The notes beneath the pieces are model-generated. The model saw only the letters and a list, made by a program, of their open reading frames with translations, was not told the DNA's origin and did no database searches. Positions 10,447 through 21,244 of a stretch of 64,000 bases of DNA are shown one piece after another. Within the stretch, counting starts at the first letter, position 1. Every line of letters begins with the position of its first letter. A program made the position numbers and the translations under genes. This DNA is from Turbatrix aceti (Eukaryota > Nematoda > Chromadorea > Rhabditida > Panagrolaimidae): contig OZ017766.1 in NCBI GenBank assembly GCA_963969345.1, forward strand, positions 11,098,001 through 11,162,000. The letters are read 5' to 3'.

Positions 10447-12946
10447 ATGGATTTGCCGTTGGCTGATCTGACAGTTGCGTGTGCTGATTTTGTCAGTCGG
10501 CTCACCGGCGTTCTAACGGAGGCTAAACCTGTGGATTGCAAGCCTGCGTGCCTTGCGACAAGACGCTCGTCGAGATTGCTATCGGTAGCGCCACCTTCGA
10601 GCGCGAGCAGTTCTTCTACTGATTCGGGACTTGGCTGTTCTGAATCTCCGCCAACCATTCATTCGGGTTCTACCACGCCACTGCCATTGCTCGTTGGCCA
10701 GGATTCTCTACGTGTCGAGAACAAGCTCAACACCAGTCACCTGGGAGTTCAGGTGAGATTTTTTTTGTGGGTTTTTATAAAAAGAAAATTTTTTTTTTTC
10801 AGAGACGTTCACTTGACAACGATTACCACAGTGCACTGGATCAATTTTTCTCACCAATTGACTCAGCGAATGAATCATGCATACGACCCGTCGAAGTCAA
10901 GGTCTCGTCGCAGAAGCCTCTGTGTGCCAAGAGCAACGTCTACGAAGTCGAGACTCTCATCCTGCAGAATAAGCACAACAAGCGATTTCTCGTGAAATGG
11001 CGTCACTATTGCGTCACGGAATCCACTTGGCAGTCGAGACATGATCTGGGGAATGCGATGGAATTGGTAATTTTTTTTGTATCCTAAATTGTTGCTTTTT
11101 TTTTGTTTTTTTACGTTTAGGCATGAAAAATATCGTACGTGCATTTTTTTCTTTTTTTATTCCATTCTTCGCTTTTTTTAGTGTAACGTTACATTTTTAA
11201 CGTAATCATAAGGGTGTCGAATGATTTTGGTTGAACCCGCAAAAAATTTGTCAATACCGAGTAAAAAAAATAATCGTAAATATTTATTTTTTTTCGAAGT
11301 TTTTAGTTTTTTATTGTATCACAACTTTTTTTACAGTATTCATGCACCGTAATTTTTCGTTACTACTTTTTTTTTTTTTTTTTGTACCGTAATACGGTTT
11401 TGGCCTGATTATAAAAAACATGTAAATTTTATTTTCATATTTTAGGCCTTTTTTTACATTCTTTTCTATTTTTTTTAAATTTTAGGTCCGAGCTTTTCGG
11501 CACAGGGTCAATCTTTTCGATCGCATCTACAGCAAGCTTGTCAACAAGAAGGCCTATTCGTTGTTCAATGATTTTCGCAAAGGCATCGTGTCGGCGGAAT
11601 TTCTGAAAACCACAGAAATTGAACTACAAATCAACGAATACAACCGTTCAGCTGCTCTGCCCGAAGTCTTTGTCGTAAACTGGACGGGTCAGCCATGCTC
11701 GACGACGATCAATATCAACTTCATCAAGGGCATGCTTTTTGACAATCGTCTTCTCCGCAAGCTGCAGTCACGCAAGACGCGGTGCTGTCGTTGTTCCGCT
11801 GGCGTCTGTGTGCAGGGAAAGTGTCCGTGTGGTCCACAGACAACTGGTTGCAACAATTTCACGGAATGCCTTTACAATTGTGCCTGCCGGAAGAATACTA
11901 AAAAGGTTCCGTGGTTTGACAGATTCAAGGTTAGTTTTTTCCTAAAATGTTTGTGTTTGACCCGAAAACCTATTTTTTTCTAATTTGGTTCAAAATATCA
12001 ATTTTTTATATTTCGTCTAAAAATCAACTTTTGATCAAACGTGGTCCTAAAACACATTCGTCAATTTATTTGATCCAGAAATCCAATTTCTGGTCAAACG
12101 TAGTCGATTTGATCTAAATTTTCCTAAAAACAACCGTAATTTGCCTAATTTCATCCTGACGTCTTTTTTAAGCCTAGATTGGTCTAAAAACATTTTTACG
12201 ATTCCAAACCCCATTTGCGGATCAGATTTGTTCTAAAAACCAAATTCGGACATAAAATTATTATTATTTTTGCAATTCGATTTAAAAACTAATTTTTGAC
12301 CTAATTCGGTCCGAGAATTCTATTTTTTGCAGTTCTGGCTATCACCCAATTTTCGACCTAATTCGGATCCAAAAATCCGTTTTTTGCAATTCGATCTAAA
12401 ACCCATTTTTTCTTTTGCCGAAAAAAATCTGTTTTGATCCAAATATTCATTTTTGCCAAATTTGATCTCAAAATCAAATTTTTTTTTCAGAAAATCCTAA
12501 CAGTACCCCTGGTCGTGTTCATGACCCCCGACCGAGGTTGGTCGATTTTCGCTGCGTCCCAAATCACCAAAGGCACGTACGTCATGGAATACGTCGGTGT
12601 CCTTCGTCTGGAAAATGACGTCAAGGGCATGAAAGACGAAACATACCTCTTTGCACTCGACGGCTACGACGACTGCAAGTACGTCATCGATGCGTCCGAG
12701 TACGGCCACCTCTCTCGGCTCCTCAACCACTCCTGTCTGCCGAATCTCGAGCAAAAGATTATCACCGGACAATTCGCAGATGGCGATTACTACCAGAGAA
12801 TTGTCTTTGTCGCAGCTTGTAGAATTGAAATCGGCGAGGAGCTGACGTTTGACTATTTCCAGAGGGACGTCGACGTCTCCAAGGTTACACCGGAGACCGT
12901 GAAGTGCCTCTGCGGGGCTCAAGGATGCCGGGGCTACATGATTTGA
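10447..12946 (+). CDS. Chromodomain-SET histone methyltransferase, SUV39-type (predicted H3K9)
   Basis: Exons 10447-10752, 10803-11066, 11486-11929 and 12491-12946, all phase 0; 489 aa. The N-terminus (about 1-140) is Ser-rich. A chromodomain follows at about 147-185 (VYEVETLILQ, FLVKWRHY, ESTWQ); these aromatic positions normally cage methyl-lysine. A Cys-rich pre-SET lies at about 290-325 (CCRCSAGVC, CPCG, CACRKN). The SET domain at about 350-465 has RGWSIFA, the NHSC catalytic/cofactor motif and ELTFDY, and the post-SET is CLCGAQGC (CxCx4C). This order is that of SUV39/Clr4 H3K9 methyltransferases, and every zinc and catalytic landmark seems intact. Introns 2 and 3 are long and T-rich. Substrate is inferred from architecture. 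Confidence 0.93.
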
Positions 12947-13130
12947 TTTTTTTTCTCATCTTTCAATTTTTTACTTCGCTTTTTTTCGGGTAGCTGACGT
13001 TTTTTTGACTTTTGATTTTTGAATGTGTATTTCTTTACAATGCGTGTTCTTGCATGCTTTACTTTTTCTCATGTCTTTTGATGAAGTGTTTTACTCGGAT
13101 TTTGTTGTTTGTGATTTTGGATAATTCACG

Positions 13131-14200
13131 GGGGGTGTTGCAAATCGTGTACTTTACACGCACGCACTAAACGAAGCTATTAGGCGCAAGGTGTTGCATT
13201 CTGTGTGCGGACAATTTGAAATTTCGAATAAACATGTGCCATGAGCTGTTCTAAACATCGATGCTTGCCTAGTTTGCTACAAAAATTTGAATGCACACAA
13301 CCTGCTTGCCAACGGTCAGGGAATGATAGATTGGCAGATGCTTAGCTAACGACACATCTGCTTGCTCTTCTCAAAAATTAGCATGTGCCTTCGACACAAC
13401 CTGTGTGCGAGATTTTGGGAAAAATAATGAACAGTAAGACATAGAATGAAACAAAAGGAGTCTACAGGGGTGGAACATTTTTCTATACAATAAAAAAAAT
13501 AAGTAAAAAATTGTAAAATTTTACATAATTTGGCTGTCGAAAAGCGGCATGCCGTGTTGTGTCGTGTAACAGCTACACGATCGCACGAGGCGACGTCGTG
13601 TAGCACACGACGATCGTGTCGTGTAGGCAAATTCAAAGCTACACGAAACGACGTCGCCTAATAGCTTCGTGTCGTGCATGCGTGTAAAGTACACGATTTG
13701 CAACACCTTGGTCGTGTAGCTCGACAACGGCTACTGCAAGCTCTGGCCTACTTACACGGTGACACTCCAGAACAGAAACAGATCGTCGACGAGCAAACAG
13801 CTCCACAAGAACGACAAATTCCGCTGATTTTTTGTGTATGCTTTTTTGTTGATTATTTGTTTGATAATGATAAATTATGATGTAAACTACGGTTGGAATG
13901 GCACAAATGGGGGAATACGATGGCAAAAAGCAGGGCGACGAAAAAGCGCGGGAAAATCCCATTTGTCAGTTTTTGTGGCCAAATGTGTCAGTTTTAACAG
14001 CCAGAAATGTGTCAGAGAAAACTGTCGTTTTTGGAAATAGCACAAAAACAGCCAAATTTGGCTGTTTTTCCTGACATGATTTTTTTCAGTGTACACGACA
14101 GGCGACGTCGTGTAGTACACGACATCGCTTCCTACATGACATCAAAATCTTACACGAGTTCAAATTAACATTTTTGCGCTACACAAAATGTAACACCTTG
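13131..14200. mobile_element. Composite of broken hAT-like MITE copies
   Basis: Contains ends of the same family as 4969-5668: GGTGTTGCAAATCGTG near 13133, a CAAGGTGTTGCA start near 13187, a GCAACACCTTG end at about 13710, and the reverse-orientation end TGTAACACCTTG at 14200. The central module (13470-13690) closely matches the other copies. No clean 8-bp duplication remains, so this is an older or nested insertion. Between 13711 and 14090 lies non-MITE sequence with a coding-like stretch (about 13720-13830) and a TTTTTTCAGTGTA terminus like those of the 3-kb elements. Confidence 0.65.
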
Positions 14201-14277
14201 GGACAAGGCTGGTCGAAAACTTGGAACTAAACATTTATTTATTTTTATAAAAAAAAACATCTATCCATTATTAAATT

Positions 14278-15347
14278 TTAACTTGGTCCTCCTGCACAAC
14301 AGTAAACGACCTGAGTAAGCGGATCAATGCAATGAATTTTGTACAAAATACACGGAAATTGGTATTTTGGAACGCGGAGTATAACAGGATTGAAGCAGTA
14401 AACTTTGGCAAAGTCATTTGTCAGATCACAGAAATACTGATGTTCACGTATGTAAATGTGCGTTGCATTCTTGTCTTTGAAATCAAGCGGCTTTTGTGGA
14501 AGGTTTTCATTTGGACAAAAGCTGTGGTATCGTTGGCAGAATTCAACTGCAGAGCCTGAATGCTTGCCAAATCTTCCGGGATCTGGGCAGACGTATTGGT
14601 ATCTTTCGAGGTGGGTTGTGCAGTAACGAGCTACGTTTTTGGGTTTGCTTGGACTGAAATTTTGGGTTCAAAAACAGAAAATATTTCATAAATAAAAAAA
14701 AATTTTTGGATAAGTGCTGTTGTTCATTTTTGGATTCGAAATTGGAACTGCTGTTTATTTTTTTTGGGTACACGGACCAGAATTGATTCTATTCCATGAT
14801 AGTGTTCGATTTTCGGTTTAGGTACCCGAAAACGGGTTTTTGTCGTGTTTTGATTTTTATAAAGAAAACAAAAAAAATTTTTTTATAATAAACAAAAAAA
14901 TAATTAAGAAATTGTTTATTATGAAAAATTTTTTTTTTGTTTTTTGTCTGTTTTTGGCATTTTTGCTCAAAAACGACAAAAATTTCAATGTCTGCATCCA
15001 AAAGTGTTTTTAATTTTTTTTCAATTGAAATTTTTTTTAACTTGTTGAAATCAACTTACACAATTTTTTGAAGTGTCTGAGGACATGTTATTTTGTAAGC
15101 TTCACAGAAGGCTCTGGTTTCGATTGGTTCTTCTTTGATGGAACCGTTCAGACAAATGATTCTGAATTCAGATTGCAAAGATTGGCAACCTAACAAACAA
15201 CAACTGGTTTTTTGTTTGCAAAACGAAATGAAAAAAAAATTTGAACTTACTTTCATCTTCTGGTTCCTCATCGCCGTAAACTGTGGTTGCAATAATTGAT
15301 AGTAAAACAAAAATGATAGCAAGTCCTGTAGGATAATTTTTAATCAT
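14278..15347 (-). CDS. Secreted cysteine-rich protein, tandem paralogue 1
   Basis: Exons 15347-15251, 15189-15060 and 14653-14278; 200 aa with consistent phases. Signal peptide at residues about 1-25 (GLAIIFVLLSIIATTVYG). The mature protein has regularly spaced Cys blocks of the form FC..Y...C: AFCEAYKITCP, YCTTHLERYQYVCPDP, EFCQRYHSFCP and FCDLTNDFAKVYC, ending CC. It shares the FC-x2-Y-x5-VCPDP-x-RFG signature with the next gene (15595-16704), so the pair arose by tandem duplication. Extracellular, probably disulfide-bonded. I do not recognise a named domain. Confidence 0.82.
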
Positions 15348-15594
15348 GATTGCGTAACATAAATAAAATTAATTTATTATTAGACAACCTGATTTTTTAC
15401 CAGTTTTTACGTAAATCAGCTGAATGAAACAAAATATGTATTTAATCAATTGAATAAGAACTGCTGATTTCTGATTTCCAGTTTGCGCGCACGCACACAC
15501 ACACATACAAACTGCATTGCATCGAGTTTATTACGATCGCAAATTAATTATAGATAGACAAAAAAAAGATGGTTATGTATTATTTACTTAATTA

Positions 15595-16704
15595 TCATTG
15601 TCTTCCACCTCGTCGCTGCTCACGGGTACAGAATCTTCGATACTTTGTGCACCCTTCTCGGATGCTGGCCTGCTGGAGGGCAAACGGGTTATTGCAATAC
15701 GAGATTGCAAAGCCCCGAAATTGTGTACACATTTTTTGTCGATTGGCTATGGCTTCGGAGATCGGATTTACACGCGGTCTGTCGGTTGGGGTTATGGGCT
15801 TGTCAGGTACGGGCACCTGGCATCGTTCGCTGTAGATGGGACAGAAAACTGCTGCGCGTTGGCCGAATCGGAAAGGGTCTGAAAAATTTTTTTAAAGAAA
15901 AAAATGAATAACAATTTTTAACAAAAAAAAAACGAAAAAAAGTTTTAGAATTAGAAAAAAATAAAAATCATACAAATTTTTTTTAGTATAATATAAAAAA
16001 TTTAAATAAAAAATACATAAAAACCGTTAAAAACACAAGATAAAAAAAATAAAAATAAAAAAAAATAAAAAAAAAGTTGAAAAACGTAAAAAATAATTTT
16101 TTCAAAAAAAATTTTTTTTATAAAACAAAATAAAAAAACAGGAAAAAAAGTTAGAAATAAAAAAAACCTACCCGGACAGACGTACAAAAATCGCTGTTTG
16201 TATTCCCGACAAAACTCGCTATAGTCTTTTTTGGAGTGTTCCGATCGATTTGAGTTTGAGTTGCTAACAGCTTCTGTGGTCACATCAGATTCTCGGGAAG
16301 CGTTGCCACCCGACGGAGGCCCGGTGGTTACGGTAACAACCACCTGATCTGGTTCACCCTTGGGTATCCGGAAACAGACATTTTCATAGGCAGCGCAGAA
16401 TTCGTCCTTCGAAGCTGCAGCTTTGTCGCGTGTACACGTTTCGCGGTAATCGTTACGGAGTTCTCGGCAGGCGAGTTCGTCCCTGTCGGATTCCCTTCGT
16501 TCCCGGTTTCCACAGTAGGGTAGGGAGGGATTTCGCTGACAGGCTATGTCCTGAGCGGATTTGTCGTTGGACAGGGATACGCCGTGGGTTATCCCGTGGA
16601 TGGCTGAATACAAAAAAATGAGGGGTAAATGAATAAAAAAAAATTATGAAAAACAAACCAAATAAAATAACTAAAGCATATATTTTGGTAGAACAAAGCG
16701 GCAT
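15595..16704 (-). CDS. Secreted cysteine-rich protein, tandem paralogue 2
   Basis: Exons 16704-16659, 16603-16172 and 15878-15595; about 253 aa. The short first exon (MPLCSTKIYALVILF) plus the start of exon 2 forms a signal peptide. Cys blocks follow: ELACRELRNDYRETC, EFCAAYENVCF, EFCREYKQRFLYVCPDP, VFCPIYSERC, MCTQFRGFAISYC and GCTKYRRFC. A Ser/Thr/Asn-rich linker (residues about 95-125) separates the halves. The FCREYKQRFLYVCPDPFRFG block matches the corresponding block of the neighbour at 14278-15347. Function unknown. The very short first exon is the least certain part. Confidence 0.8.
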
Positions 16705-17014
16705 AACGAACAAATTTGTAGATCTATTTACCTGAAAAAAAATTTTGTTGAAAGAAAACACCCAAAATTGTTCAAAAATTAGGCGTGAAGATAGAAAACA
16801 AAAAAGTGAACGAATGAATGACCAAACAAGGAATTACGTCGTCTAACATACATAGTTGATCCATTCTTTTTAACCACAGGTTTTAAACACACGCACGTAA
16901 GCGTAAACGTGAACGTAAACCTTTCTCTTTGACGACGAACATTTAACTTTTTTTGGCTCCTCACATCAGAAAGATGATATTTATTGAAATGAGTGGGGAG
17001 AACCAGTTCAATCA

Positions 17015-17461
17015 ATGTCGCCTCAACAACCGCAGTTGTGGTTGTGGTCGTGGTTGTACATCATTATTTTAATTGTTTTGGTCTCAACATCATGGAATAG
17101 CGTCGTCGAGGCTCAAGGTCCTTACTACCCCAATCATTGGTACGGCGCAAACCAGGTAACTTACTTTTAAGAGTGGAAATAAATAAAAAAATATCATTAA
17201 AAAAATTACTACTTTTTTTGTGACGAACACAAATCACAATTACAGGCCAACATTCGGACTGGAAAGGTGCCCCTGAGACGCGAATGGCCTGAACCGAGGT
17301 ATGGAAAGGGATTGTATTCAAGCACACTTGCACCACACCTCTGCGGATTTAATCCATTTATACGCAAATGCATGGATCCAGACAATTTGTGTCCGGGAAG
17401 ATGCATGAATTTTCAGTACACGTTCAACTCGAGGTATGATTGTCGTTGTTTGGTTATATAA
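17015..17461 (+). CDS. Small secreted protein with C-terminal Cys cluster
   Basis: Exons 17015-17155 and 17246-17461; 118 aa. Signal peptide formed by a Trp-rich start and IIILIVLVSTSWNSVVEA. The mature part begins QGPYYPNHWYG, and five of its six Cys residues crowd the C-terminal half (LCGFNPF, KCMDPDNLCPGRCMN, YDCRC). Family not recognised. CAATAAAA near 17481 could be its poly(A) signal. Confidence 0.72.
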
Positions 17462-18939
17462 TTAAATTTGTTGGATAAAGCAATAAAAAAATTTGTGTCC
17501 AATATGTATCGTAAATTGCTGCACACAAAAAAAATTGAAATCGTTAACAAAAATTAACAAAAAAAAACAAGAACATAAAAATACCAAAAGTTATTATCAA
17601 AAATATAAAAAAGTTTAATCTAATTCAACTTTCTAAAAAAACGCACATTGCACTTGTGTTCAATTCAGCCGCGCTGTGTGCAAGGTTTACCATTTCTGAT
17701 TGTGACAAACACAGATACATATTTAATTGAAAGTTTGCATGTAAATAAATCGAAATTTTCCGAGAAAATTAAACAAACAGAAATTGAGGTAACGGTGTCA
17801 AAATTTATGTCATTTGATAAAAAAAAAGCAAATACTTATTGTGTAAAATTCACCAAATGAAATTACACATGTTTTTAATTTTCTACCCGGAAATAAATTT
17901 AAAAAATCAATCTTGTTTGTTGGTTACTGTAACTATTTCCGGTGAATATAAAAAGTGTTGCGTCAACCGAACGACGCGGCGCTGTAGTCTGACAGATACA
18001 ACCAAACTAATCAAGATCAGTACAACGGGGTAGGGATGAAACCATCACCCGGGGATTCCCCGGGGATGTCCCGAAGAGCTCCCCGACGCCCGTCCTCGAC
18101 AGATCCTGCCCCTGAGAAAAATTCGTTCAAAATATGCTTCATTTTTTGTTTAACGAAAAATTGACAGCTTTTTTTACACATTTCATTCAATTTTTTCAAT
18201 AGGGTGTTGAAGTCAAAAATTTTCTCCGTCCCTTACTACTTTTCTCCCCGGCTCTCCCGGTGCCCGACGCGAGTCGGAGGAGGGTTTAATCCCTACAATG
18301 AGGGACGTCGAGCAAATATGAATTTACCCTGCCATGAATGAACCCCAAACATGGCGCGCCAGATCGAAATTAATCGTAGGCACAGTCGTTTTTTGGGTAC
18401 CTTATAAATAGCCAGTTCGTTCATTGTGCAAATTTTGTCTGCATCCAAATATGACTGAAGATATTTACTAGAGAAAATACTCTCTCTTCGAATAGGTGTC
18501 GGCCTTTTCTGTCAGTCTGGCTGCGCAAAAAGTTGGTCAGGGTGGCAAATTGAACACCAGTCAGTTTTTCACAGAAGTGGCAAATAAATGCTACCACATA
18601 TACTAAATTGCCGTTTTTCGACAAAAAATGTTTTTCGACGACTGACCAAGTGAAAAATTGTTAGATCGGTTGATGAGTTTTACAGTTGTTGCGCGTTTTG
18701 CCACAAATTGAGGGCACTATCGAGTAGTGAACGAGTAGATAAGGCCAATAATCGTAAATTTTCATTTTTTTTAATTGGTGCATACTGTATTTTTTCTCCG
18801 TTTTGCATGCTTTTCCAAAAATTTGACTACTTCCTTTTTCGTCAGTTCAATCTGCCTTTCAGATCATTTTCACATTTTTCTGTTCGCTTGCTCAAAGACT
18901 TGCTTTCTCGCAGTCACACACATCTTTATTTTCGAGATA
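17462..18939. other. Intergenic region with a small TIR element
   Basis: AT-rich. A weakly coding-like plus-strand stretch at about 17880-18030 (Cys-containing, reads CCVNRTTRRC) lacks a start and splice sites. Contains the TIR element at 18031-18295 and a TATAAATA at about 18404-18411 with no assigned gene. Confidence 0.4.
18031..18295. mobile_element. Small GC-rich TIR element
   Basis: Imperfect inverted termini: TAGGGATGAAACC at 18031 and its near-complement GGTTTAATCCCTA ending at 18295. The interior is unusually GC-rich for the window (CCCGGGGATTCCCCGGGG). No ORF. A TA target duplication is possible. Confidence 0.5.
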
Positions 18940-20116
18940 ATGACCAGCGTTGCGTCGTCGTCAATAGCTTCGTCCTTGGCTTCACAAGCTTCAAGTGCCG
19001 AAAGTATTACGTGTCCCCAATATGTTGTTGTTGATCCGGTAGGCTGCACATTTGGCTTCCATAAAAGTACATATCCTCTTTAGTGTTTCCTGTGTTTTGA
19101 CGTCGAGCAACAACTCGATGCAAAGCAGCGCATCACGCTGTCCCACACCGGCGAAGGCGAACGCGTGGTCTGGAGGATTCGTACAAATGCTCCTACCCGA
19201 TACATTGTCTGCCCGAACGGCGGACTTCTAGACGAAAATAACCCAATACAGAATGTGTCCATTGAACTGGTCAACAACCGGTGAGTTTTGATCATTGTTG
19301 ACGGTTCTAAAAAATTTTTGAATTTTCGAAAACAAAATTGAACCTAAGTTTCCGGAACCGGAACCGAAAACCGAATTTTTGTGTATTCGGAACCAAAATT
19401 GAAATCAAAGAATAGTTTGTTTTTGAAACTGAAACCACATTTTTTTGGAAATCCGAACCGAACAAACTTTTTCGGTTTTTGGTTCGAAAACATTAATTTC
19501 GATCTATTCTGTGCAACCTGAAAAAAATTGTCATTCCAGCTTCAATCCTCAGCATAAGTTGATCGTCAGTGCAATTCCCCTTCTCAAACACGAATCGCCA
19601 AAGGGAATCTGGAAGACCAAGCGTGCCAAGGACCACGAGACAATCATTCAGAACGTGATGCTGGACTTGTCGACGACTCTGATAAACATGGACGCGGCAC
19701 AGTCTACAACCAGTGAGCCCAGCGTTGTCAGCGTGGCGTCCCTCAACAGCATGCTTGAGCAGTCTTCCACCACCGGTCGAAACAGGATCAAGGAACTTGA
19801 GTCTCTTATCCAGATGCTGGAAAGCGACATTTTCAAGATGAATACTCACCTTTCCAAAATCATCGAAACAAAGGCCATTGTGGCGAATCACATTGCGGAT
19901 CGGTGAGCGGGATTTTTTATATACTTTTATTACATGCATGGGTAAAAAATTGATTTTTTTAGCAAAGAACGCAAAAAAGAACTTGTCCCAAAAGTTCAGG
20001 CAGCCACACAAAAAGCTACTAAGCTGACCGAGCAGGTTCGGTCTCAGGAAGCACAAATCGGACAACTGCAATCGAAAAATCGGGCCCCTGCTGATCCTAA
20101 TTGCTCTGTGATGTGA
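18940..20116 (+). CDS. MSP/VAP-domain protein with C-terminal coiled coil
   Basis: Exons 18940-19038, 19084-19280, 19540-19902 and 19963-20116; 270 aa. A Ser/Ala-rich leader (about 25 residues) is followed by a Major Sperm Protein-type Ig-like domain at about 27-145: VVDP, RITLSHTGEGERVVWRIRTN, RYIVCPNGGLL and KLIVSAIPL align with MSP/VAP strands. The tail contains KELESLIQMLESDIFKM and a heptad-rich last exon, suggesting a coiled coil. No C-terminal membrane anchor is visible, unlike VAP. Role could be cytoskeletal or sperm-related; which it is cannot be told here. It ends tail-to-tail with calexcitin. Confidence 0.85.
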
Positions 20117-20446
20117 TGACACATTTTTTGTTGAGGAGTATTTTTTTTGTTTTTGGAATGAAAATAAATAAAAATTGTTGGTGCATCACAAATTGTTTGT
20201 TGATTTTATTTTTTCTGTTTTCCGAATTTAATTTTTGGTTTCTAAAATCGAAAATAAATATACATAGCAAAAATACAAAATGTTTTATTTATTCGCACAC
20301 TCATTTTTTATAAAAAAAAATATTGCATTCAGATAAATGACAATGATTCATTCACAGAGGAAAGTAATCCTCCAATTTTTTAAACTTAATATTATAAAAG
20401 CACAAAATTTACAAAAACACAAATTTCAAAAACGTTGAAAAAGGAA

Positions 20447-21227
20447 TTATTTTTTTGCCGGCGCAGAAAATCCAAGATCACCAAACAAGTTGTTTCCAAT
20501 AGCCTTGGGATCCTTGCTGAAAAACAGCTCGTTGAAGTAGGTTTTCCACAACTCGGGCGTGACAACGGTGATCGGCTTTCCCTTTTTGTCGATGGCAAAT
20601 TTGCCAAATGCAACGTGGCACTTGGCATACTCAAATCCATAAATGCTCATTCCGTCCGTGTACTCTGCGAGATCAAGCACGCCATCGCCGCTGACGTCGA
20701 ACAGCTTGAACATGAATTTTTGGTACTGCTCAAACCAGATTGGATCCGTTCGGTTGCTAAAGTCGATGTTCTTGAGCAGGCCAATCCAGTCTTCGATCGT
20801 GATGAGGTCGTGTTCGTGGGCGAGTTTCTTGAGACCTGTCCAGAGAGCGTTCAGTGTTTCACGGGCGTACGTAACTTGAACGGATTCGGTACCGTAGACT
20901 TCGCGGACGCGCTGAAATTTTGTTTGTACTTAAAAAAAAATTTTGATGTTAAAAAAATCTGCAAAAAAAAATTTCGTCATCGAATTTCTTTTTGTGAATT
21001 TTTTTTTGAAATTTTTGAACTTACCCGAAGGCAAATATAAAAATCGCTCCAGTCAATTTCGTGCGAAGAGTTTGTGTCTGAAAATTTTTAAGATTTTTTA
21101 GAAAGCTGATAAAAAATAAAAACTGACCAAAGAACATGGAAAAAATGCGTTCCCATTTTCTGATCAAAAATTCGTCAACTTCAGGGTTGGCTTTGATGAG
21201 TTCGGCAACTTTGGCTTCGTCGGCCAT
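20447..21227 (-). CDS. cex: Calexcitin-like EF-hand calcium-binding protein
   Basis: Exons 21227-21128, 21077-21025 and 20911-20447; 205 aa. The N-terminus (MADEAKVAELIK, then FLIRKWERIFSMFFD) leads into EF loop 1, DTNSSHEIDWSD (residues 34-45), split by intron 1. A canonical loop DVSGDGVLDLAE lies at 123-134. The central region (ITIEDWIGLLKNIDF) is a degenerate hand. Length, loop spacing and the DW pairs match nematode calexcitins (CEX), calcium sensors of neurons and muscle related to sarcoplasmic Ca-binding proteins. I use the generic symbol because the paralogue cannot be assigned. Confidence 0.88.
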
Positions 21228-21239
21228 GTTTTTTTTGTT

Positions 21240-21244
21240 TCTGA
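21240..21244 (-). promoter_or_regulatory. Likely SL trans-splice acceptor of calexcitin gene
   Basis: On the minus strand a T-tract ends in CAG 13 nt upstream of the ATG (..TTTTTTTTCAG|AAAC..ATGGCC) with no upstream coding exon, the usual form of a nematode spliced-leader site. Confidence 0.5.
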
